Source of the DNA: Aplectana chamaeleonis
Taxonomy: Eukaryota > Nematoda > Chromadorea > Rhabditida > Cosmocercidae
DNA length: 64,000 nt
Direction: 5' to 3'
Assembly: GCA_029168955.1 (NCBI GenBank)
Contig: JAPDOI010000430.1
Location: 310,001-374,000 of the forward strand
The notes beneath the pieces were generated by a model. That model had not been told where the DNA came from, searched no databases, and saw nothing but the letters and a program-made list of their open reading frames with translations. The stretch's first letter is position 1. Every line of letters starts with the position of its first letter. The translations under genes and the position numbers were made by a program. This document shows, piece after piece, positions 34,859 to 45,109 of this stretch.

Positions 34859-35705
34859 ACCAGGTTTCCCGTTGGGGGAGCCAAGGGCTGGGTGGGAGTT
34901 TCCTCAGTTGCCAGAACCGGAGGAATTGTCTGAGTATCAGGCAGTCCCTCTACGTTGCCCAAACGCTCTCTGCGCCTACGTTCTCTCTCTTCCCGAGTTA
35001 GGGAGCGGCGTATGTATACGCCTTTGTGAGGAGAAAAACGCAGTCGGTGGGCGCGTCTGAGAACTTCATTTTGAAAACGTGAGCTTGGTAATACAACTTT
35101 TAACAAACGATTCCTACGAGGATCTCCCATACGATATGCAGTCAAAGGAGCACACTGAACATCAAGATACTCAAGAATCTGATTTACATAGAATAGGTCT
35201 TGGAAGAATTTACCAACAGAACTAGAGGAGGTGGAACACCAGATAAAACAACTGATTTTTCCAACTCATGATCTATATCGGTTTTCTCAACAGGAGCAGA
35301 AACTGAATGAACATCAGAGGTATGTAAAAGAAGATGAGATACAGGCTTAGATTTCAAACTATTCAGCTGGATCTTAAGAGATGTATTCTCAGCTCTCAAA
35401 TCACTGACTTCTTGAACTAACTCGTTATTCCTTTTGTTGATTTCCTTCACCTCCTGCCTCGTCTCCAGCAGCAATTCGATGATTAACTTCACATAGCTTG
35501 GCATCGTGGAATCTTCGGCGAGAATTTGAAGGCGATTGTCGGGTTCCATACAGCTTGACGAATCATCGACACGGCTTCTTTTAGCATGACGACCAGGTAC
35601 AGAGGAAGATCGAATAGGAGAAAGGACCATGTTGATCTGTGGGGATGGCAGCGGGAGTCGATAAGTCGATAGATGCGATAATCGAGTGCAGATAAAGTCC
35701 ACCAA
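34855..35705 (-). pseudogene. CR1-like LINE ORF1, frameshifted
   Basis: Two overlapping frames give one ORF1. 35705-35184 has a Ser/Arg-rich head and a coiled coil around KEINKRNNELVQEVSDL, ending near VVLSGVPPP. 35145-34855 continues the C-terminal part with RMGDPRRNRLLKVVLP, then LRRAHRLRFSPHKGVYIRR and an Arg-rich REERERRRRERL segment. The pattern fits the RNA-binding ORF1 protein that coats LINE RNA. A frameshift lies between about 35150 and 35225. ORF1's TGA overlaps the first codons of ORF2, suggesting coupled translation. Confidence 0.7.
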
Positions 35706-35706
35706 A

Positions 35707-36333
35707 CTAGGAGGTGGCCTGACGCGGGGGTTCAGAAGGGATAGGACTGGCTGGGGGATACGATGGTTGGAGAAGATTCGGGCAGGCAGAAATGAGTTGA
35801 AACAGAATTAGGCGACAATGCCGAGAAAAGTTGAACGTTCGGCAGAGCGGTCGAGAGAAAAATGTAGTCCAGTAGTCCACAAACGCTTGGTTATGGCATA
35901 CATGCGGCAAGAAATATCCAAGCAAACGTCTAAACAGCTTCCTCTCCGCAACCCAAACTTTCCATCTGCGTCTTCGGTGCTTCCCACGTCTCCGACCCGT
36001 ACATCATGATAGAGCCAATAGCGGATAGGTAGACGCGCAACTTGACTTCCTTCGCGATGAAGTAGTCCACAAACACTTGGTTAGAGAATTGAATGCAGAT
36101 GTAGCTTTCGCATATCGTTGTTGAATATCCGCTGCATCACTACCATCGTCCTTTAACAAACACTCAAAATTACAGAAATCATCCACCAGTTCGATACGTT
36201 GTATCTAACTGGTGGATGATTTTTTTTACCGTCCACACATACTCCCGTTGATGGCCTCTGAGAGACCCACATCTGCTTGCATTTGTCGGGATGAAGACGA
36301 AGTCCATAGGCTGCGGCATACTTCGAAACGAGG
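35707..36333 (-). pseudogene. RTE ORF, segment after the catalytic box (plus LINE 5' end)
   Basis: 36333-35895 encodes LVSKYAAAYGLRLHPDKCK, then QMWVSQRPSTGVCVDGKK, DIQQRYAKATSAFNSLTKCL and LLGYFLPHVCHN in order across small shifts. These are typical RTE thumb-region motifs. It ends at the LINE insertion. Below 35880 the sequence is the LINE 5' region, which has no recognised content before ORF1. Confidence 0.75.
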
Positions 36334-36341
36334 TTCACAAT

Positions 36342-38361
36342 CAGGGATGTGCGGCAAACGATTTTGAAAAATCGGCAAACGGAAGTCGACAAAATTTGTC
36401 CAAAAATGGCCGGCAAACGACAATCGGCAATAGACAAACGGCAAAATAAAAAACTTGTACAAAAACAGTACAAATGTTCTAAAAGTACCGGTAAAAAATA
36501 CTTTGTTCTCATGCTTATTTCGTATTTCAATAACCAGACAAGAAATGGTTTTTCAATAATACCACGAGAAGTTAAACCTTTTATGTTGGTACACTACCTA
36601 ATATAAAAAAAGGCACCGGAATGAGCTTTCTATTGAACACTGGTAATAAAAATGTTGTGGTAAAATAAAATAGTAAATTTCCGAGGCTTTCGAATGTCAA
36701 CCTTTCTCGAAATATGTAGTAGTCATTCATTTGCTTCGTGTTTCAATTTCATTCACAAAATTCAAAGTATCGCGCAATCCAGGTAAAGAGGGTGAGCACT
36801 CGAAATTCATTCAAAGAGATGAAGAGCTTACTGTGCTCCTACTTTAGGTGGTCCTTTTCTAACGAGCGTGGCAGCCACGCCGCTTCTCTGGTAGAAATTG
36901 CCGCGGCGGATCCGCGATAAAGCCACACCGGTTTTACAGGCACCACAGCGGCTCCGCGAAAGTGCCACTGCGGCCCAGTACTGGTGACTGCGCTTTTACA
37001 AAAATAGGACCGACTGAGGGTAACTCGTATGAAATTAATTATGAGCCATAGTACAAACGGGCGAGGCCTACGAACAAAATGCGCACCTACGGTTGTTAGT
37101 TCCTCTGTCTAATAGGAACAGAGGGTATCCCCGTTACTGCGGGCAAGGAGATACGGGACGTGGGTAATGAAACTTGGGTGATTGAACAGGCGAAAATACA
37201 CAGGACAGTGCATCGTAGTCGTCGCGGGCTCGCTGATGCATCCTCGCGGAGCCGGTGTGGTTTTAACGCGGTACCGCTGCGGTACTATCGAGGCAATGTG
37301 GTGGCGTTGTCGAAGCTCAAAGCACTGCAACAGAATCGTATCGGCACAGTGATGATTGCGGAGCCGCTGCTGTACTACCGCGGAACTATCGCAGCACAGT
37401 TGAGGGTCGCCTTACTTTCCTGGCACAGCCGAGGCAAACCTTCTCAGAGTTTGCGGCGTACTCATTGGCGTGCCTGTCTTGGAAGCGTTCCTGAAAAACT
37501 GCTCCATCTTCGGCATCTCTCCCCCTCCGACCTTTCAAATTTCTTCTCAACTGCGCGCAGACAATTCAAATACTATTGGGCAGTATTTCAAGCTTTCAAA
37601 AAATACGACTCCTGAAAATTCACGATTACCTCAAACCACCTCCTTCCCGAACTGTACGCCACCCCTTGTTCCCAACTTATCATCCCCGCCTCCGTGCATC
37701 CAGTTTACAGTCAAGCAGCGAATTTAATCAAAACGGAAGTTCTCCACGCCGTTTACACCCTCTCCCACTTTTTCAACTCAGAACTCCAACTTTCAACTTG
37801 GTTGCATGTTTTTCGGTGCAAGTGCGAGCATAGCAGATGGCAAAAAGCATAAGCCCACAAACTGCCAGTGAAGTTCAACATCCTCTACACGACGCTTTCA
37901 AAAATATCTGAAAGAAATTGAGCTCTGAACATTTTGTGCCCTCTCCTGAAAACGTTTAGGGTGTTAATTCTTGTCCCGATGAACCCTACATCAATTGATC
38001 AAGCCTCAGCAAGGATAGGGTGGGTAAATCGGTACTCTTCGAGACAATAGGACCCACACGAGAATAGCAATACAATACTTGCAGTTTCTCTGACATTACC
38101 GCACGGTAGATAACATCAACTGGCTTGAAGTTTTAAAGTACGTATAGTCTGTCCCTCTACATTCGAGCTGATCGCTGCAAGGCTTATCGGGTTCGCCATG
38201 CATGTCCTAATCGCAGCGTTTGTTATCTATTGCGCACTTTTTGCCGAATTTCGTCGAAAAGTGAGAAGAAAAACGGCAATTGACAATCGACAAAAATCGT
38301 CTAAAAATGGCCGGCAAACGGCAATCGGCAACCGGCAGACGGCAATTGCCGCACATCCCTG
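36342..38361. mobile_element. Non-autonomous hAT-like element, CAGGGATGTGCGGCAA ends, copy A
   Basis: The 2020-bp element has ends CAGGGATGTGCGGCAAACG and TTGCCGCACATCCCTG and exact 8-bp duplications TTCACAAT at 36334-36341 and 38362-38369. Subterminal arrays of CGGCAAACGGCAA words follow both ends. There is no hAT transposase. The interior carries a GC-rich repeat (about 36900-37420) related to 52090-52660. Its target is the RTE codons for RIVN/LVSK, and the two halves of that ORF resume on either side. Confidence 0.88.
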
Positions 38362-38369
38362 TTCACAAT

Positions 38370-39476
38370 CCGTCGCAGTTTTGCGTTGTTTTCAGCGAAT
38401 AATCCGATGTCGTCGGCGTACTCCAGCCAGGTCGACAAGGAAGCGTCCTGATGGTGTTAGGATCTCGTCCGCAGGAAACTGTTCTGCAACTCTTTGCATG
38501 ATGTCATCAACGGCGAAGTTGAATAGAAAAGGTCCTGCTACTTTTCTTTGCCTTACTCCTGTTTTCACCTCGAAAGCTGACGTAAATCCGACAGGTGTAC
38601 GAACTGCTGCTGTTGTTCCTTTGTTCATGTCCTCGATTAACCGAATATACTTTTCCGGGACTCCATCTGCTCGCAGAGCGTTGAGGAATCGATCACGATG
38701 AGGAGAGTGGAATGCGGCTTCTAAGTCCAAAAAAGCAAGCTGTAATGGCTTCGAATACAGCTGCCTCGATTCAATTACTCTTCTCAGGGCGAATGTTTGG
38801 TCGATGGTCGATCTTCCAGGTCGAAAACCGGCTTGCTCCTCTCTGGTCGTTTCCTCACGATGTTTGATGAGAAGCTCGAGAACGATACGTTCCAAAACCT
38901 TGTATGGCTTCCGTTTTCGATTTAGTCTGACGCATGGACCAGGCGGCTGGCAGTGCGGTGTTGGCGGCCTCACTGGAGAATGGGGTTTCGATTCGCGCGG
39001 GGTGATCTACCGTTGCAGCCCGTCCATTCATCAGACTAAAATTACTACGCAAACTCTACATGACACGCAATAGAGAAATCCCCCAATAGTTCTTGGGGTC
39101 TGTGACGGAGAACTTCTTGTGAAGAGGTACGATGATCGCATGTCTCCACGAATCGGGTATCCTTTCGTTCATCTGTATGGCACGGATGGTGTTGGTAATT
39201 CCACGAATCCCAGACGGAGGAAGAGCATTTAGCATTTCAGCGGTGATGTCATCTCCACCTGCCGTTCCATTCTTCATTTTCCGGACACAATTCACAACTT
39301 CAGCCTCAGTCGGCGGTTCCTCACTGACATCGGAATAAGCTCCCTGAACATGCGGGAGCTCAGGTACTGATGGCGCTGGACGATTCAGCAATGAACTGAA
39401 GTAATTCTTCCATATTGGCAGCGTCGCATCATCAATTGCAACTCCTTTGTTAGCGTTGAGGACAGGAGAACACCTC
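38370..39476 (-). pseudogene. RTE reverse transcriptase N-terminal and palm region
   Basis: 39476-39039 encodes KRCSPVLNANKGVAIDD, NGTAGGDDITAEMLN, WRHAIIVPLHKK and ISLLRVM. A 116-bp element intervenes. 38922-38370 resumes YKVLERIVLELLIKHREET, AGFRPGRSTIDQ, LQLAFLDLEAAFHS and TGVRQRKVAGPFLFN. The catalytic YADD can be read just after a 1-nt shift near 38430. Several RTE-typical positions are changed (for example AFHS where AFDS is usual), so this copy is inactive independent of its insertions. Confidence 0.85.
38923..39038. mobile_element. 116-bp element with TAGTCTGA...TCAGACTA ends, copy B
   Basis: This is the reverse complement of 8727-8843 with about 85-90 percent identity by eye. It splits RTE codons VM from YK. 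Inverted ends and matching length in two unrelated contexts support a tiny mobile unit. Confidence 0.75.
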
Positions 39477-39918
39477 TTAAAGGCAGTGTTCACGATAAAA
39501 ATCGCTTTTGAATTTCCACCAGAAAACGAAGTTTAGAGTCTGACTGTTTCATCAGTGAAGAGAGAATCATGAAAAACGCTGTGAAACATCCAAAATCAGT
39601 CGTTCTTGAAAGCCACATTTCAGCGGTGGATCAGTTGCGCTGGCATGGGCCTGAAGTAGACAGCGTGCGAAAATGCGCCCCAATGCTAAAACTCAGCCGC
39701 GATCGCGCTCTAATGCTAATGTAGAAGCGGACCAAACTGTTCCTCGAAAAACTCGACAGCGAGCGGAAGGGCTTGCGCGAGCGGACTTCGGAGCCGTATG
39801 GAGCTCTTTCGGGCTCGTTTTCGTTCGTTCTTTCGACCCCAGTGCTCCAATGAGACCCTGAACTCTCGAATTCCGGCCAAAAACCGAGGACGACATTTAT
39901 CGTGGACACTGCCTTTAA
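39477..39918. mobile_element. TTAA element (MITE 12), first of an abutting trio
   Basis: It runs from TTAAAGGCAGTGTTCACGAT to ATCGTGGACACTGCCTTTAA. Its right TTAA (39915-39918) is also the left TTAA of the next element. It interrupts the RTE reading frame next to KRCSPVL. Confidence 0.75.
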
Positions 39919-40470
39919 GGGCAGTGGTCGCGATCAAATATGCTTGTCGTCTTTTTCTCTCGAAGTCCTTTCCTGGGTCTCGAGTAGTAGGACCTATAAG
40001 AGAAAATCGCGAAAAAACCACTGTTTTGGGCCGAATTTGAAAGCTGAACTTTCTTGTCTTTTGATGGTGGACGAGCCCTCTCCACATCATCGGCATCGAT
40101 GACCTCTTATATCAAGAACATCAGCTAGCTTGAAATTGAATGTCAATCAATGAACCTTCGAATTTATGTACACATCTAGTCAAAAACATTGACTAAAGTG
40201 ATGCTTTCATTATTCAATTGTTTTTATTCGTTAAATTTGCATTTATTTCGTCCTCTGAATGTCGATGATTTTTGACTGCTCGGCATGAGACTGCGATCTG
40301 TTTCGTCATCGCTGTGCACGTGTGCACGAACTAGCTTCTTTGGGCCCTAGAAACTCTATTTGTAGACCGTTTTTCACCGCGCTACCTTCATAGTTTTTCA
40401 GCTGTTTTTGATCTAAGCTGATTTTTGTAGTTTTTTCGATAACGTTTTTCATCGTGACCACTGCCTTTAA
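39915..40470. mobile_element. TTAA element (MITE 13), middle of an abutting trio
   Basis: It runs from TTAAGGGCAGTGGTCGCGAT to ATCGTGACCACTGCCTTTAA and shares one TTAA with each neighbour. It is a longer, inverted relative of MITE 5 (11238-11544). Confidence 0.75.
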
Positions 40471-41184
40471 GGGCATCGTACACTCTGAAAACCACTCTCC
40501 GTTTTTTTCTGTTTGAATGATTTTCTGGGCCCACCTGAGAACGTAGAGAGTTTGTTCGGTTAAAAACGCCTTATTATGAAAATAAATGAGGTCGCATGTC
40601 TCAAATTCCGTCAAAAGAGGCCGGCCGTCCGTCAGTCACCTGGCACAATTTGCTGTCAGCCATCGTATAAGTAACTGAGTCAGGGGCTCTCTACACACAG
40701 AGGGAGGAGTTGTCCTGTTTTTGCAGTTCGACACGTCACGCTACTCAACGCAAGCGAAGTGGTCCCGAGTGGAATTAAAGCCGCAAAAGGCGAGACAAGT
40801 CCTCCCTCAGTGTGTAGAGAGCCCCTGTACCTAAGTAACTGACCAACAATTGATATAGGTCAAACCAGGGGAAGTTGGTGGAATATATGATACGACTACT
40901 CCGGGAAGAATGGCTTTTCTATGCAAATCTGTTCACCTTTCTTTTCCCACAAATCACCTGAGAAAGGTGAACTTCATTTGATCGTGATTTCGTTGGTCAA
41001 AACAGCGATCTCTAACGATTGACTCGTCCTTTCTTAAGAATCTATTGAGATACTTTTGGTCTGAAAAAGGAGCTCTTCAGGGATTTATTCGCAGGTTTTT
41101 CAATGCAGCTGTTATATGGGGTACTAGAGTTCTCATTATATATGGACAACTCAAAAACGAAATCCATCGTGAACGATGCCTTGA
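40467..41184. mobile_element. TTAA element (MITE 14), last of an abutting trio
   Basis: It runs from TTAAGGGCATCGTACACTCTG to ATCGTGAACGATGCCTTGA, with the right TTAA now TTGA. It is a close relative of MITE 2 (2253-2811), from which it differs mainly by a nested 153-bp insertion at 40679-40831. Confidence 0.75.
40679..40831. mobile_element. TIR element GGGCTCTCTACACA, copy B, nested in MITE 14
   Basis: It is the inverted relative of 27001-27152. TAAGTAACTGA occurs on both sides (40668-40678 and 40832-40842) but only once in the uninterrupted relative at about 2460, so the 11-bp repeat is the target duplication of this insertion. Confidence 0.8.
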
Positions 41185-41283
41185 AAGAATGATCTTGCCG
41201 CTATACTGTCGTGACAACGTGTAGGCTTTCCTCAGGTTCTTCTCCTCCCAAGCCTTCTCGAACTCCTCAGAAAATCACACGCT
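41185..41283 (-). pseudogene. RTE ORF fragment upstream of the TTAA trio
   Basis: The minus strand encodes EEFEKAWEEKNLRKAYTLSR then QYSGKII. This is the RTE linker just before the RT domain, whose continuation (KRCSPVL) is found at 39476 beyond the three TTAA elements. It is bounded on the high side by the LTR element. Confidence 0.7.
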
Positions 41284-41896
41284 TGTAGTGATTGTTATCC
41301 ACCATGTCACGTTGCTCTTATCTAGTGCTCATGTTTGCGGGTCGGCCCGACCACCAAGCCGGCCGGTGGGCGGGCGCGACAGAGAGAGTCGTTCGCGAGG
41401 GTTCGCCCTGGACAGTCGCCTGTCTGTCCCCGTAACCTGAGCCTCATCCGAGTGAGGAATATGGTTTTCCTCACATTCCTATGTATATAACTGTTTCCTG
41501 TATATTTCCGTCATGTTAATTCCCCACATCTATATATCATGTTTGTTAATATAAATATATTCAAATGAGTGTCCGGATCTGAGTTAAGAAAAGAGTAAGA
41601 GTACCAAAGGTGAAAATTGTATAAGTCTAAAAACAAGATTAGTCCCTCAGGACAAGGTATTTTTAGATAGTAGAAATGTGTACGAGTATTTAGGACGTCC
41701 GTGAAAATAAGATGAGACTGATCCCCTCGTCTTGTAAGATTGGGAGTCCTGGATATAGGAGATTTGGTCAAAGTTGACGTATGACGATGGCTATCAGTCG
41801 ACGGTTAGCCAGAGCCGGGATGGTCCCTTACGTAACGTCGGTCACAAAAGGGGAATCCCAACGTTGTCCATTACTATTCGTTATTTATACGTTACA
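41284..41896 (+). repeat. 5' LTR
   Basis: 613-bp direct repeat, TG...CA ends. It differs from the 3' LTR by roughly 18 substitutions and small indels (my count by eye, about 97 percent identity), which indicates a fairly recent insertion. It contains a GC-rich block with a CGGCCCGACCACCAAGCCGG-type inverted motif near 41345. Confidence 0.9.
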
Positions 41897-41914
41897 TGGA
41901 GGTCCCGCACCGAG
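41897..41914 (+). promoter_or_regulatory. Primer-binding site, tRNA-Gln-like complement
   Basis: Directly after the LTR the sequence is TGGAGGTCCCGCACCGAG. TGGAGGTCCC followed by ACCGAG complements the 3' end of eukaryotic tRNA-Gln (remembered consensus), with GC inserted in between. This fixes the element's transcription as plus strand. The tRNA identity is inference. Confidence 0.55.
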
Positions 41915-44171
41915 CTTTCTAATTTCCAACCGAAGCCCGGAAAAAGAGCCGCGGATAAATTTTAATACTCTCTCTCAAAAACATTGCTAGGACAACACCT
42001 TTCGTGCGCAAATATCTCGGCGAATAATTTTTTTTTCTCATACCTTTCCATCGCACAATATTTTTTTACAATATAGGTGTAGATTATATCAGGTGTCTCA
42101 ACTAAAAGTAGGAACTGAGACATAGAAAACAAAAATCGTATTTTTTTCACTATTTTGCACGAATAATAGACTTTTAGGTTAGGTCTATAGTCGAGGTAAA
42201 TCACACTGTACCCCGTCACCCGTTTCGCACCAAGCCATCCCCTGCGCACCTCGCGGTGGGAACGGCAAGCGAAACCTATTTTGTTCCACATTCGCCGTAT
42301 ATAGTGTCTCAAAAAAAAAAGTATACTGGACCAGGCATAAGAATAATGGTGACTAACCCCTCGGAAAAACGAGTGTATGTTCCTACAAAATTGACCCCGA
42401 CCCGCTGCAGCCAAAAGTATAAAAATCAACAATACTCAAGTCCTGGCCCAGGCAGGCCTCATTTGGACTAGGCGTCCTCTTGTCTTCGTGATAAAGTCGC
42501 GCTACTTCAATTTGACGTCATGTTAATTAAGGACAGACCCACAGTGTGAATTCCAAAAAAAAAAAAAAAAATGAAATGATGTTGAGACACACCTCAAAAA
42601 GTTTTCTGAGACAAAAGAACAATTCAAATATCATATGTTTAAACCCATAAGTCGTAAATCAGAAACACAAACAAAGAGAGAAATGAAAACAACTGATCAT
42701 GACCAATCTCCAACAAAGTCATTTCGCTCCAAAAAAAAATTTTTTTTTTCAATATTACCAATTTTTCGTTCCCATATTTTTCTACCTTTCTTCTTCCTCA
42801 TCCCCTACCTTCACATTTTTTTTTGCATTATATCAGCTCCGCAAATTCCCAAACAATGCGACATCCGCATGTAAAAATAGTGTACTCTTCTCACTCAGAA
42901 ACTAACGCATGATCCGAACGCGACGCACAATTACGCTACAGTAAGACCGAAAATTTTCGAGAGCAGTGGCCCTGACCGTATTTAATCCGAGGTCACCATC
43001 TGCCCCGCGCTACTGCACAAACAATCTCCGCTATTTACAGACCCAACAGCTGCACGATAAAGACAAATAAACCTGACCCCGCATTATCATACTGCACCCG
43101 TCTGACCTCTAACAACCAACCGCAAAGCCGCGAGGGCATACGAATCTTATCGAGGGAATACACACACACACCCCAATTGCAACGCCAACTTACCCGCTAC
43201 ATTTGATAACAAACACCCAAATTCTAACGCAGAAGTAGTCAACAGTTTCCTTTCACCTCACAAGAACATCCATTTATCAAGACCGTATTTGGAAACAACA
43301 CAGGTCAGAGCTAGCTACCTTGGTCGCTGTATCCCACACATCTTCTCCCATCCCTTCTGCTTCAGGATGCTACCGCAGGTAGAGCGAAGGTCGCTGCCAC
43401 CCGCACGACGACCAAACACGTGGTGCAACTGTCAACATCTGCACTCATGCTCGTCGATTACCGGGTCAACGCACCTTTCCCCCGCCACAGTAGTCATCCC
43501 GTGACAGAATTAGCCCGTAAAACCACCAAGACTAGGAAAATCACTGCTTCTGACGACTCCGCCCCTACCAAACATGAAAAAAAAATCTCATTAATATAAG
43601 AAAAGCAAAAAAAACAACGGAAAAAGAAGAAAAGAGAGTGAAACGAGATGCGATGCGTTTTACTAGACTTAATCCACCTTCCTATTAAATTACCAATTTT
43701 AACCTTGCCAGCGATGTGCATTCATCGTACTGGAACAAAAAAACAAAAAAAAACTATGACCAAGTTCGTAAATCGCATTCAAACTTCACCCACATCCTAA
43801 GCCAGGAATGAAGACCTCTTGAGTCTTCAGCAACTATCATATTTTTTACGTTTTTTTTTCATTCTTTCTCCTTGTTTTTTTTGCCGTTATTTTACCTACC
43901 CTGTATTTTGAACAATACTCCCGCCGATCCCTCGACGAGAATAACTATGACTCGCAGTGAACACTGTATAGAAACTGTATGAAGTTTATGCTTCAACGGC
44001 ACAGACCATAAAAAAACGACAACCACTACAAATTTAGGCACCCATCAGAACCCCACTTCACAGACGAAATCTTACGGGATGCCTCGCAAAACAACAAACC
44101 GTCCTAACAGATTTTACATTCATCGTCTTGTCGTCCCGTAAAACACCTATTCTCGTATTTTTAAACACCAC
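41915..44171. other. LTR-element interior, left part, no gene
   Basis: AT-rich with long A and T runs, for example an A17 run near 42556. Frames on both strands are short. A minus-strand donor-like GTAAGT lies at about 43189 and T-rich acceptors near 43725 and 43590, hinting at further antisense exons, but I cannot join them into a protein. Confidence 0.35.
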
Positions 44172-44177
44172 TTTATT
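44172..44177 (-). terminator. Candidate polyadenylation signal of the antisense gene
   Basis: AATAAA on the minus strand, about 270 bases after the exon 3 stop. AATAAA is common in AT-rich DNA, so this is a weak call. Confidence 0.3.
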
Positions 44178-44448
44178 ATCAACACATTTCACCACGCACC
44201 TTTTGAACCACACTTTTTTTCTCCAAAAAATCACCAAGCTCAGGTTCTACGCCAGCCAACAAAAAACATTCCAGAAACCAAACCAACATTCAACAATTTT
44301 ATCCTTATGTACATAAAAATCATAATTTTTTCGCTGATATTATTTCCAGACACTCAACTAAAACAAAACAAGTAGCAACATGTACAAATACATTCCAACA
44401 CAACTACTCAAAAAAAAGCAACAACAACTGGACAACTAAAAACACCGA

Positions 44449-45109
44449 TCACACCGTGAGGCGCCGAACTCTAGCCTCCTTGCGAACCGATCCATTGTTG
44501 TCAATCACGACGACGACTGGCTGAGAACGAGACGAACCACTAGCACCAACACAGCAAAAACAGCACCGCCGACAGAAGCACCAAACCACCCCAACCAACA
44601 CAATCAAGAAGACCAACCCTAAAAATAAATGTATTGTAAAACGTAGCGCTCTCAATTTTTATTCCTTCTCACCCTTCACACCTTTCACCACACACCTATT
44701 CCAACATCTCGGGAAAAAGGAGGTTTCCTTACATTTTTGTTTCTTTCCCTCACTCCACACAATTTTCTGCTATACTTTGCATTTTTACTCACCTACGACG
44801 AAACACATGACCAAATCCGAAGCGACATCGACCAATAAACGATATTCCGCCTCAGTAGTAGTGTCCAAACCACAACTCGAACCCAACACTCCCCATCGTC
44901 GCAGATGCAAACAAATTGACCCTTCACCAGAAAACAGACACCAATCTCCTCGCATCGGTTAAAACAAAAACTTCTGTCAACAGACACCCTGAAAAAAAAA
45001 TTTTTTTGAGAAAAATAACGGGAGAAAACAATTGGAAAAAAATTACTCACCCTTTCGCGCACACAAAACACAGGAACACAGAGAGAAAAGCCAGCATATT
45101 ACGATACAT
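44449..45109 (-). CDS. Antisense three-exon gene in the LTR element: signal peptide, EGF-like motif, TM, Cys-rich tail
   Basis: Exon 1 (45109-45051) encodes MYRNMLAFLSVFLCFVCAKG, a signal peptide ending VCA, then donor GTGAGTAA. Exon 2 (44988-44793) follows a T9-CAG acceptor. It has Cys spacing C-x3-C-x5-C-x8-C-x-C (from SFCFNRCEEIGVC to FVCICDDG), as in EGF repeats, and ends at donor GTGAGTAA. Exon 3 (44618-44449), after TTATTTTTAG, encodes LVFLIVLVGVVW, CFCRRCCFCC and a basic tail ending VRRLTV. Exons 1 and 2 join in phase. Exon 3 requires the reading frame used in the last third of exon 2 (CGLDTTTEAEYRLL), reached by one extra base in the GGGG run at 44891-44894. As sequenced, the EGF frame instead stops at the TAG at the exon 2 end, giving a secreted form of about 84 residues. 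No name is assigned. Confidence 0.6.

Larger units (their letters stand above)
31186..35880 (-). mobile_element. CR1-like LINE inserted into the RTE
   Basis: The 4.7 kb non-LTR element is flanked by AAACTCTTCGTTAT (31172-31185) and AAACGCTTGGTTAT (35881-35894), a 14-bp duplication of RTE sequence with 2 mismatches. The 3' end (low coordinate) carries a (TAAA)n tail at 31186-31205, as in CR1-type elements. It has ORF1 with a coiled coil, then ORF2 with endonuclease and reverse transcriptase. The only damage seen is an ORF1 frameshift and a 653-bp DNA element in ORF2. Confidence 0.85.
30095..41283 (-). mobile_element. RTE-clade non-LTR retrotransposon, fragmented by nested insertions
   Basis: Read from high to low coordinate, one RTE ORF can be followed in order through six pieces: 41283-41185, 39476-39039, 38922-38370, 36333-35895, 31171-30884 and 30194-30095. 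The breaks are caused by a TTAA-element trio (39477-41184), a 116-bp element (38923-39038), a hAT-like element (36342-38361), a CR1-like LINE (31186-35880) and a foldback element (about 30195-30883). The LTR element at 41284 lies at its upstream limit. The pieces join at protein level without missing motifs, apart from small shifts. Confidence 0.85.

Noticed and set aside
43494..43721. Hydrophobic minus-strand frame in the LTR element, considered as another exon of the antisense gene
   Set aside because: It lies beyond the predicted stop and polyadenylation signal, and no in-phase join to a start could be found.
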